From Sphingomonas trueperi (GTDB taxonomy: Bacteria; Pseudomonadota; Alphaproteobacteria; Sphingomonadales; Sphingomonadaceae): a DNA stretch of 64,000 bases. The DNA is taken from NCBI RefSeq assembly GCF_011927635.1, contig NZ_JAATJB010000001.1, positions 62,001 through 126,000 on the forward strand. The letters run 5' to 3'. The notes below the pieces were generated by a model. That model did not search any database and was not told where the DNA came from. It saw only the letters and a list, made by a program, of their open reading frames with translations. Below, piece by piece: positions 43,364 through 50,721 of the stretch. The translations under genes and the position numbers were made by a program. The number at the start of each line of letters is the position of its first letter. Positions within the stretch are counted from its first letter, which is position 1.

Positions 43364-44689
43364 TCAGCCGAATTCGACCGCCTCGAACTTCATCGGCTCC
43401 CCGATCGCCTGGTTGGCGAGCTGGCCTTCCCACATCACCCGGTTGCCGCGAATGATCGTGCCGACCGGCCGGCCGGTGAGTTCCATGCCGGTGAACGGCG
43501 ACCAACCGCAGCGCGACGCCAGCCAGGCCTCGTCCACCGTCCAGCGCGCCTTGAGGTCGACCACGGTGAAGTCGGCGTCGTAGCCGGGCACGATCCGCCC
43601 CTTGCCAACCAGCCCGAAGATGCGCTGCGGTCCGGCGCTGGTCAGGTCGATCAGCCGCTGCAGCGTCAGCCGGCCTTCCGCCACATGGTTGAGCATCAGC
43701 GGCAGCAACGTCTGCACGCCCGGCATGCCGCTCGGGCTGTCGGGATAGGCCTTGGCCTTCTCCTCCAGCGTGTGCGGCGCATGGTCCGAGCCGAGCACGT
43801 CGGGCACGCCCTGGCGCAGCCAGTGCCAAAGCCCGTCGCGATGCGCGCCCGAGCGGATCGGCGGGTTCATCTGCGCAAAGGTGCCGATCGCCGGATAGGC
43901 CTCCTCGCCCGCCAGCGTCAGGTGCTGGGGGGTGACCTCGCAGGTCGCGATGTCCTTGTGTTGGCCGAGCAGTTCCAGCTCCGCCGGGGTCGTCACGTGC
44001 AGCACGTGGATCCGCCGCCGCGCCGCGCGCGCCAGCCGCAGGATGCGGCGGGTGGCGAGGATCGCGCTTTCGTCGTCCCGCCACACGGGATGGGACGCGG
44101 GATCGCCCGCCACCCGCTCACCGAGCCGGTCCTGCATGCGGAACTCGTCCTCGGCATGGATCGCCACGCGGCGATGTCCGGAAGCCAGCACCCGCGCCAG
44201 ATTGGCATCGTCGGAGACCAGCAGGTCGCCGGTTGAGGCGCCCATGAAGATCTTCACGCCCGCCGTGCCCGGCAGGCGCTCCAGCTCCGCCAGATGCTCG
44301 GCATTGTGGTTGGTCGCGCCGACATAGAAGGCATGGTCGCACCACATGCGGTGGTGTGCGCGGCGGAGCTTGTCGGCCACTGCGTCGGCGCTGTCGGTAT
44401 TGGGCTTGGTGTTGGGCATCTCGAACACCGCGGTCACCCCGCCGAGCACCGCCGAGCGGCTGCCGCTTTCCAGGTCTTCCTTATATTCGAGGCCGGGCTC
44501 GCGGAAATGGACCTGGCTGTCGATTACGCCAGGCAGCACGTCGAGCCCGGTGCAGTCGATCGTCTCGCCCGCATCGCCCACCTGGCCGATCGCGACGATC
44601 TTGCCGCCGGAGACGCCGACATCGACTGCCGCCGGTCCGCCCGGGAGATGCACGCGGCCGCCGCGCAGCTTGAGTTCGACATTCGCCAT
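43364..44689 (-). CDS. pyrC: Dihydroorotase, type I (PyrC), with Gln in place of the first metal His
   Basis: A 441-residue amidohydrolase expected to interconvert carbamoyl-aspartate and dihydroorotate in pyrimidine synthesis. Visible features are VLPGVIDSQVHFREPGLEYK (20 residues), FEMPNTKPNT, the probable carboxylated-lysine site VKIFMGAST, IHAED, IHVLHVTT and LGSDHAPHT. In typical enzymes the first motif is HxH; here it reads QVH, so one zinc ligand is missing. I remember this Gln form in other alphaproteobacterial proteins called dihydroorotase, so it may be a subfamily trait. Allantoinase-like or other amidohydrolase activity is an alternative. It diverges from the YgfZ-like gene. Confidence 0.8.
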   Translation of the reverse strand: MANVELKLRGGRVHLPGGPAAVDVGVSGGKIVAIGQVGDAGETIDCTGLDVLPGVIDSQVHFREPGLEYKEDLESGSRSAVLGGVTAVFEMPNTKPNTDSADAVADKLRRAHHRMWCDHAFYVGATNHNAEHLAELERLPGTAGVKIFMGASTGDLLVSDDANLARVLASGHRRVAIHAEDEFRMQDRLGERVAGDPASHPVWRDDESAILATRRILRLARAARRRIHVLHVTTPAELELLGQHKDIATCEVTPQHLTLAGEEAYPAIGTFAQMNPPIRSGAHRDGLWHWLRQGVPDVLGSDHAPHTLEEKAKAYPDSPSGMPGVQTLLPLMLNHVAEGRLTLQRLIDLTSAGPQRIFGLVGKGRIVPGYDADFTVVDLKARWTVDEAWLASRCGWSPFTGMELTGRPVGTIIRGNRVMWEGQLANQAIGEPMKFEAVEFG

Positions 44690-44734
44690 GGCTTGCCTCT
44701 TTCGTCAGCGTTTGCCGCGTCCTACCTGTTCGGC

Positions 44735-45469
44735 ATGGACGATACCAGCACCTGGCTCGACGATCGCGCGCTGCTGCGCCTCTCCGGCGACGATGTTCGC
44801 GGCTTTCTGCAGGGGCTGCTGCCGCAGGACATGGCCAGCATCACGCCGCAGACGCCGCAATGGGCGGGGCTGCTCACCCCCCAGGGCAAGGCGCTGTTCG
44901 ATTTCCTCCTCTGGGCGGACGGCGATGCGATCCTGATCGACTGCGAGGCGAGCGCCCGCGACGCCATCGCCCGCCGGCTGACCATGTACCGCCTGCGCCG
45001 CGCGATCACGATCGCGCCGATCGAGGGCGGCGTGCATTGGTCGCCATCGCCGCAGCCCGGTGCGGTTGCCGACCCGCGGCTGGCGGCGCTCGGCTATCGC
45101 TGGCTGGGCGACGTCGCGGGCGAAAGCGCGGCGCACGCCTGGCGGGCGCATCGCCTGTCGCTGGGGGTCACCGAAGGCATGGACGAACTGGGCAGCGACA
45201 AGACACTGTGGCTCGAATGCAATGCCGAGGAGCTGCACGGCGTCAGTTACACCAAGGGCTGCTATGTGGGCCAGGAGAACACCGCGCGGATGCACTATCG
45301 CGCCAAGGTCAACCGCCGGCTGGTCGTCGTCCCGCTCGGCGAACCGGGCGATCGCACCCGTGCCGCCTACCCGGCGCTCGGCAAGATGGTCGAACTGCGC
45401 CGCGTCGAAGCGCTGGGCGACGCACTGGTGCCCGATTGGCTCGCCACCGCGCTCGCGGCGGACGCCTGA
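44735..45469 (+). CDS. ygfZ: YgfZ/CAF17-like folate-binding protein for Fe-S cluster enzymes
   Basis: A 244-residue GcvT-fold protein. YgfZ/Iba57 proteins bind tetrahydrofolate and help mature or repair Fe-S enzymes. The hallmark KGCYVGQE is visible near residue 178-185, and the N-terminal LSGDDVRGFLQGLLPQDM and LLTPQGKALFDFLLW match the family. ATG 44735 begins the fold; the frame is open upstream but overlaps the divergent dihydroorotase. The short 45-base divergent region must hold both start regions. Confidence 0.9.
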   Translation: MDDTSTWLDDRALLRLSGDDVRGFLQGLLPQDMASITPQTPQWAGLLTPQGKALFDFLLWADGDAILIDCEASARDAIARRLTMYRLRRAITIAPIEGGVHWSPSPQPGAVADPRLAALGYRWLGDVAGESAAHAWRAHRLSLGVTEGMDELGSDKTLWLECNAEELHGVSYTKGCYVGQENTARMHYRAKVNRRLVVVPLGEPGDRTRAAYPALGKMVELRRVEALGDALVPDWLATALAADA

Positions 45470-45557
45470 CCCGCATCGGAATGGAGGACAGGGTCTAGAT
45501 TGCCGCACGCGCGCGGCACGGATCGCCGCGCCTGCCACACAGCCCCGGCAAATGCAC

Positions 45558-45590
45558 AAAAAGAAAGGGAGACCGGTTGCCCGGTCTCCC
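45558..45590 (-). terminator. Intrinsic terminator of ompA-like gene
   Basis: On the minus strand a perfect 10-bp stem (gggagaccgg / ccggtctccc) with a 4-base loop is followed at once by TTTCTTTTT. This is the clearest intrinsic terminator in the window. It lies 34 bases after the porin stop. Confidence 0.9.
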
Positions 45591-45624
45591 CTCTTTGCGT
45601 CCATCCCTTGCGGGAAGGCGGCAA

Positions 45625-46764
45625 TTACATGCCCGAACCCGGACCGTAGGTGATTTCCACGCGACGGTTCTGGAGTTCGCGAACGCCGTCGGCGGTCGGA
45701 ACGCGCGGGTTGCTCTCGCCAAAGCCCTGCGCCGACATCGCGGCGTCGGGGATACCCTTGCCACCCATGTAGCTGCGAACCGTGTCGGCGCGACGCTGCG
45801 ACAGACCAACGTTGTAGCTCGCCGAACCCGAACGGTCGGTGTAGCCGGCGATGACAACCTTGGTGTTGCTGCAATCGGCATAGTTGCTGATCGCATTGTC
45901 CAGGATGCTCGCTGCTTCCGGCGTGATGTCCGACTTGTTCCAGTCGAAGAACACGATGTACGGCCCAGGCGTGCAGACCTTGGCTTCCGGCGCCGGGGGC
46001 GGCGGGGGCGGCGGAGCCGGCTCGGCAACCGGCGGCGGCGGCGGCGGCGGCGGCGGAGCAACGGGCTCTTCCGGCGCACCGAAGTTGTAGGTCAGGCCGA
46101 CCAGAAGGCTGTGCGAACGGAAGCGGCCCTTCCACTGGTTGCCGCCGATGTCGACCAGCTTGACGTCGGGCGCGTTGAAGAAGCGGTACTTCAGCGACAC
46201 GTCGACATTCTTGTTGATCGGCGCGCGGACGCCGGCCAGCGCCTGCCATGCGAACACGGTGTCGGAATCGTCCAGCGTCGAGGAAACGCCCCGCAGGAAC
46301 AGGTCGTTCTTCACGCGCGAGACACCCGCACCGCCGCCGACGAAGCCCTGCAGGCCGTTGTCGTCGCCGAAGTCGAGCAGGCCATTGACCATGAACGACA
46401 GCGCCGAGGTCTTGCTGCCGACCTGGCTGTACGAACCCGCCGGAAGCGTGGCTGCACCGGTCGTCAGGTTGATCGGCAGGCCGACCGACGAGCGAATCTC
46501 GCTGCCGGAAACACGGCGGTAGCTGACTTCGGCTTCCGCACGGAACGGACCGAAATCATAACCGATGTTACCGCCGACATCCCAGCCGGCATGGTTGTTG
46601 TTCTGCGTCACAGCATCCTGGCTGGCGCCGACGTCGAAGTGAATGTCCTCGACGAGCATCGCGCCGCCTTCAACACCCACATACCACGCGTCGTCGCGGG
46701 CAAAGGCGGGCGTGCTGAGCGCGGTCGTGGCGAGCGCCAAAGTGACGGCAAGCTTCCGCATCAT
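45625..46764 (-). CDS. ompA: OmpA-family outer-membrane protein
   Basis: A 379-residue outer-membrane protein. A signal peptide (about 1-23, ending TPAFA) leads to an eight-strand beta-barrel (about 25-225: EGGAMLVEDIHFDVG, GGNIGYDFGPFRAEAEVSYR, LVGLTYNFGAP). A long Pro-rich hinge spans about 230-255. The OmpA C-terminal peptidoglycan-binding domain is about 265-375 (FFDWNKSDITPEAASILDNA, AGYTDRSGSASYNVGLSQRR, NRRVEITYGPG). It ties the outer membrane to the cell wall. A ribosome site aggggat precedes the ATG, and two Met codons are adjacent. It is downstream of the GTA cluster but has its own terminator and probably its own promoter. Confidence 0.93.
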   Translation of the reverse strand: MMRKLAVTLALATTALSTPAFARDDAWYVGVEGGAMLVEDIHFDVGASQDAVTQNNNHAGWDVGGNIGYDFGPFRAEAEVSYRRVSGSEIRSSVGLPINLTTGAATLPAGSYSQVGSKTSALSFMVNGLLDFGDDNGLQGFVGGGAGVSRVKNDLFLRGVSSTLDDSDTVFAWQALAGVRAPINKNVDVSLKYRFFNAPDVKLVDIGGNQWKGRFRSHSLLVGLTYNFGAPEEPVAPPPPPPPPPVAEPAPPPPPPPAPEAKVCTPGPYIVFFDWNKSDITPEAASILDNAISNYADCSNTKVVIAGYTDRSGSASYNVGLSQRRADTVRSYMGGKGIPDAAMSAQGFGESNPRVPTADGVRELQNRRVEITYGPGSGM

Positions 46765-46869
46765 AATCCCCTTTCATGGTCGTCCTTACGGACAGGCCAA
46801 ACTCACTACTCAAACCAAAGTTTCGGCGCAAGCGCACAAACCTGCGGACTGTTGCACAAACGTCACATG

Positions 46870-47373
46870 TTAATCGACACCGATCAACCCGTGTTGGCGC
46901 AACATTTGCACGACCGCAGAGATCGCCCTTCTCGCCTCTGCGTCAACCGTCGTGCCTCCCGTCGGTTCCGCCACATTCGGCTGCCGAGGACCAACTACTT
47001 GTCGTCCTTCGATAAAAAGTCTTCCATAGGTCCGCCCTTGGTACCATTCTCCGCCGCTGTAGAGCGCCAGCGCCTGGTCTGCCCCGACCCAGACCCGCAT
47101 GCCGTCCTGCGGCGTCAAAAATCGCCAGCCACCCTCGGTCCAACCTGTGAGCTTGCCGCCCTGCCCGGCCCAGGCGCCTTGCGGTGCACCACCGATGATC
47201 CAGCATTGGCCGATCGTCGGCGCGGTAGGCGGCACGTTCACCATCGCCGCGACCACGGCCGCCTGCGTCGCGATGTCGAGCAGTGCCAGGGCTTCGTTGT
47301 GGAACATCTCCTTCTGCGCCTGCCCGGGTTCGAGCAGCGGCAGCGCCAGGCGCGGCGTCGGCGAAACGGTCAT
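46870..47373 (-). CDS. DUF2793 domain protein, end of GTA cluster
   Basis: A 167-residue protein. The signature LALPLLEPGQAQKEMFHNEA (20 residues), CWIIGGAPQGAWAGQGGKL and GWRFLTPQDGMRVWV match DUF2793, found at the end of GTA-like and related phage tail clusters. It is probably a tail-fibre or adhesion accessory. The C-terminal helix AEARRAISAVVQMLRQHGL may trimerise. It overlaps the gp15-like gene by four bases (ATGA), so it belongs to the same unit. Confidence 0.85.
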   Translation of the reverse strand: MTVSPTPRLALPLLEPGQAQKEMFHNEALALLDIATQAAVVAAMVNVPPTAPTIGQCWIIGGAPQGAWAGQGGKLTGWTEGGWRFLTPQDGMRVWVGADQALALYSGGEWYQGRTYGRLFIEGRQVVGPRQPNVAEPTGGTTVDAEARRAISAVVQMLRQHGLIGVD

Positions 47374-49532
47374 CGGTCGTCTCCAAGGCTGGGAAGCGAA
47401 AGCTGCGCGGCGGGGGACAGGCCGTGCGTGCCGAGCTGGCGGACGGTCAGCGTGAGCGGCAGCGCCCGGTCGGCGGCGGAAAGCGTCAGCCCGGGCGCGT
47501 CCAGCAGCAGCACGCTTCGCTCGCCCCCGCGCAAGATCTCGACCTGATACCGCTCGCTCTCCTCGCCGAGCGGAACGTCGACGCCGTCGCGCCACACCCA
47601 GCCGACCCTGCTGCGCCGTGTCCAGCCGATCCGCGTGGCCTCCCCCTGCCGAGTTGCGCGGAGCTGCACCGGCGACGGCGGCAGCAGCGAGATGCCGGTC
47701 GACCGTGCGGGTACGGCCGGCGCGTCGATCGGGTCGTCGGACCCTTGCGCCAGCAACTGGACGGTCGCGCCGATCGCAACGCGAAGCTCGAGCGCTTTGA
47801 GCGTGTCGCGCGTCACCAGCACGAAGTGGTCGCCCGCGCGCTGGGTACCGATCGCCGCTTCGGACCCGCGCCGCCCGCGCCACAGCTGCGCCAGGCGCCA
47901 CCGGTTGCCGCCAAGGTTCGTAGCCCGGCCGAACTGGAGCAGTTCGTCGCCGAGCATCGCCAGGTTGGCACCGGCATCGAGCGCCGCCATGTCCGCATTG
48001 GCCAGCGCCATGTCGGCGCGGGCGAGTTCGACCTCGGCATAGCCCGCGCCATCGATCAGCGCCGCGCGCGCCGGGCCCGGCGGCACGCGCACCGTGCCGA
48101 GGATCGCCGGATAGGCCGTCTCCCCCGCCGGGGCCCAGCTCGCGCCGCCATCGCCGCTCGCGAGCAACGCCGCGCGGCGCCAGCCGCTGCCGGTGCCCGC
48201 CGCCGCGACGACGAGGTTCGGCGCCGTCGCCGCCACCTCGTCCAGCGGCGGCAGTTCGAACGGTACCAGGATGGTGCTGCCGCGTTGCGAGTCGGGCGCC
48301 GGGACCGAGCGGCCGGGGCTCGCCGCACCCGATAGCGGCGCCTCGGCGATCGGCACGCATTCGAGCTTCACCACCATATTCTCGAGCGACCAGCGATCCA
48401 CCCGCCACTGGCCGGGTGCGCCGTCGATCGTGACGCGCGCGCCGGGCGCGAGCGTCAGCGCCTCCCAGCCCAGCGTCAGCGTGCGGCGCTCTCTGGCCAG
48501 ATCGGTGCGGGCCAGCGCGCCGGCCGCCATCGCCTTGGCCGATCCGGCATCGAGTACGGCGGGCAGGTCGATCCTAGTCTCCCGCGTGCCGGTGCCCTGG
48601 CGCGACGCCTGCTGCACGCCCGCCTGATAGTCGCGCGCCGGATCATAATAGCCGATGCTCAGCCGCCGCGGCGCAGCGTCCGCTGGCGCGATGGCGCGCA
48701 CCCCGCGGCCGGTGGGCTCGGCATCGGCGCCGACCCCGCCGTCGGACATTGCCCGCGCCGCGCCCGGGCCGGTCTGCAGAGTCAGCGCATTGCCGTCGCT
48801 CTGCACCCAGGCACCGGTCGCCGCGCACAGCGCGTCCAGCGTGGTCCGCAGCGAGTCCTGCGCGGAGAAGCCGCGCAGCGACGTGGTGAGCCCCTCCGCC
48901 GCCGCGCCGAGCGCCTGGGCGATACGGCCGGCCGGGACGGGCTCCGCATCGGCGATCACTTCGAAGCTCAGCTGGGGAATGCGGTTGCCGAAGGTCGCGA
49001 GTTCCAGGTCCTCGAATACCGCATAGGCGGTGCCGCGATGCGCGGGCGCCTTGCCCGCGCCCTCGATCGACACGATCAAAGGATCTACCGGCTGGTCCTC
49101 GGCACCGGTGTAGAGGCGAAAGCCGGTGCGCACCTTGAAGTCGCCGGCCGCGCCGCGAAGCAGCTGGCCGTCCGCCCAGATCCGACCCACGCCCAGGATA
49201 GGCCGCGTCGACAGCGCAACCGCGAACGATGCCGTGTAGCTATAGGCAGTGGTGGAAGGTCGGCCCTTGCCGCCACCCTCGGTGGCGCGATGCTCGATCA
49301 GGTCGGTCGCCCAGATCACGCTGCCCGCCACCCGGATCGTCCCGAACAGCTGCGGGACCGCGGTGCCGTAGCTCGAGGTCTGCACGCGCAGGTCGGCGAG
49401 TCGTGGGCCTTCGCGCGGGCCCTGCTTGAAAAGCAGCTGGCGATCGATCGTGTTGCCGATCAGGCTCCCCAGCCCCGCGCCGAAGGGTCCCCCGATCAGC
49501 CCGCCCGCCACCGTCAGCACCACCGTCGCCAT
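47370..49532 (-). CDS. GTA/phage tail-tip (host-specificity) protein, gp15-like short form
   Basis: A 720-residue tail-tip protein. The N-terminal Gly-rich membrane-like segment VVLTVAGGLIGGPFGAGLGS (20 residues) and DRQLLFKQGPREGPRLADLR (20 residues) then QVSSYGTAVPQLFGTIRVAG-like QTSSYGTAVPQLFGTIRVAG (20 residues) are typical of GTA gp15 and of phage tip-attachment proteins. Later parts contain immunoglobulin/fibronectin-like strands. The Rhodobacter capsulatus gp15 is about 1300 residues and holds a TIM-barrel-like domain; that part is missing here. The start ATG overlaps the peptidase stop by one base (TGATG). Confidence 0.85.
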   Translation of the reverse strand: MATVVLTVAGGLIGGPFGAGLGSLIGNTIDRQLLFKQGPREGPRLADLRVQTSSYGTAVPQLFGTIRVAGSVIWATDLIEHRATEGGGKGRPSTTAYSYTASFAVALSTRPILGVGRIWADGQLLRGAAGDFKVRTGFRLYTGAEDQPVDPLIVSIEGAGKAPAHRGTAYAVFEDLELATFGNRIPQLSFEVIADAEPVPAGRIAQALGAAAEGLTTSLRGFSAQDSLRTTLDALCAATGAWVQSDGNALTLQTGPGAARAMSDGGVGADAEPTGRGVRAIAPADAAPRRLSIGYYDPARDYQAGVQQASRQGTGTRETRIDLPAVLDAGSAKAMAAGALARTDLARERRTLTLGWEALTLAPGARVTIDGAPGQWRVDRWSLENMVVKLECVPIAEAPLSGAASPGRSVPAPDSQRGSTILVPFELPPLDEVAATAPNLVVAAAGTGSGWRRAALLASGDGGASWAPAGETAYPAILGTVRVPPGPARAALIDGAGYAEVELARADMALANADMAALDAGANLAMLGDELLQFGRATNLGGNRWRLAQLWRGRRGSEAAIGTQRAGDHFVLVTRDTLKALELRVAIGATVQLLAQGSDDPIDAPAVPARSTGISLLPPSPVQLRATRQGEATRIGWTRRSRVGWVWRDGVDVPLGEESERYQVEILRGGERSVLLLDAPGLTLSAADRALPLTLTVRQLGTHGLSPAAQLSLPSLGDDR

Positions 49533-49918
49533 CAGCCTTCCTCCCCCAGACGCCAGCAGCTCAGCACCGGCCAGGGCACCGGGCCGGGCCGCTCGACCAC
49601 GCGGCGCGCGATCGCGTCCGCATGGATGATCCCGTCTTCGCAGCGGATCGCGAGGTGCAGCTGGCCGGGCGCGCTGCGGCACAGCAGCAGGTCGCCGGGT
49701 GCCGCCTCGGCGACCTCGATGAGCCCTGCCGCCCGCAGCTGCGCCGCGGTGCCAGCCGCATCGCCGGTCCGCAGCCGGTAGTCGGCAGGCGCGCCGCGTC
49801 CGAGCGCGACTACCGCCAGCCCGACACAGTCGAGCCCCGTCGCCACCTCGCGCCCGTGCAGCTGAAAGGGGGCACCCAGCGCCGCCCGCGCGGCTGCCAC
49901 CACCGCCGCGCCGCTCAT
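49532..49918 (-). CDS. NlpC/P60 family tail peptidase, GTA gp14-like
   Basis: A 128-residue cysteine peptidase thought to open peptidoglycan during DNA delivery. Catalytic Cys31 lies in GLDCVGLAVVAL and the His in GQLHLAIRCEDGIIHADA (the early H). The short length and place between the DUF2163 and gp15-like genes match GTA gp14. It overlaps both neighbours. Confidence 0.9.
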   Translation of the reverse strand: MSGAAVVAAARAALGAPFQLHGREVATGLDCVGLAVVALGRGAPADYRLRTGDAAGTAAQLRAAGLIEVAEAAPGDLLLCRSAPGQLHLAIRCEDGIIHADAIARRVVERPGPVPWPVLSCWRLGEEG

Positions 49919-50721
49919 GCGCCGGGATACCGGGTAAGCAGGTCGGTGCCCGGCAGGTACGGCTCGCCGCGGAAATTGGCGGCGTTGGCGAACCGGCCCG
50001 AACAGGTCTCGAACCGGCCATCGCAGCCTTCGATCAGCTCGACCAGCGCCCCCACCCCATCGAAACGCGGCGGGCGGCGGAGCGTCACGCGGTTGCCCTC
50101 GGACGCGGCAATCGCGTCCTCCAGCCCGCCGTTCGCTCCGCCGAGCCAGCGCAGCCGGCCATTGCCATAGGCATTGGCGGTGGGTTCGGCGGCGTCCAGC
50201 GTCACCACCGCACCGGCCACTGCAGCCACGCGAGCGAAGCGCCGCCGACCGGCCATCGCCACGCGGCAGCGCGCATCGCCCAGTTCGGCGCGGCAGTCGG
50301 GCGAGGTCGCCTCGGCCACGGGCGCATCGAAGGCGGCGGTGAGCCCGCGCAGCTCGGCGGTGATCGCGCCGTCGCGGGTCTCGATCGCGCCGATCGTCCC
50401 CTCGCCGAGCGCCACCGTTTCGCCCGGCGCGGTCCAGTCGGTGGCGAACAGCGCGACGCGAGCGAAGTCCCAGCGGCCGGCGAGCAGGTCCGTCTCGGAG
50501 ATGGCGTCACCGGAGAGCATGCCGTGCACGTCCATGCTGTCCGCCTCCAGCGTCGCGCTGCGCTCGACCGCGCTGGGGGTCATCCCCGGCGCGGCGCGGT
50601 ACAGCACCCCGTCGATCAGCAGGTCGCGGTCGTGCGCGGTGAGGCCGATCGTCACCCCGTCGCGCCGCTCGATCCGCCAGCACAGGGTGACGGTGGTCAG
50701 CGTGCCGTCGAGCCAGCTCAT
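49915..50721 (-). CDS. DUF2163 tail hub protein, GTA gp13-like
   Basis: A 268-residue protein. TLCWRIERRDGVTIGLTAHD (20 residues) near the start, TDLLAGRWDFARVALFATDW (20 residues; first residue approximate) and the four-cysteine end part with CDGRFETCSGRFANAANFRG (20 residues) are typical of DUF2163. RcGTA gp13 forms the hub at the tail tip and binds an Fe-S cluster through such cysteines; cysteines in PDCRAEL, ARCRV, GCDGR and TCSGR are all present here. It overlaps its neighbours by four bases each. Confidence 0.9.
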   Translation of the reverse strand: MSWLDGTLTTVTLCWRIERRDGVTIGLTAHDRDLLIDGVLYRAAPGMTPSAVERSATLEADSMDVHGMLSGDAISETDLLAGRWDFARVALFATDWTAPGETVALGEGTIGAIETRDGAITAELRGLTAAFDAPVAEATSPDCRAELGDARCRVAMAGRRRFARVAAVAGAVVTLDAAEPTANAYGNGRLRWLGGANGGLEDAIAASEGNRVTLRRPPRFDGVGALVELIEGCDGRFETCSGRFANAANFRGEPYLPGTDLLTRYPGA

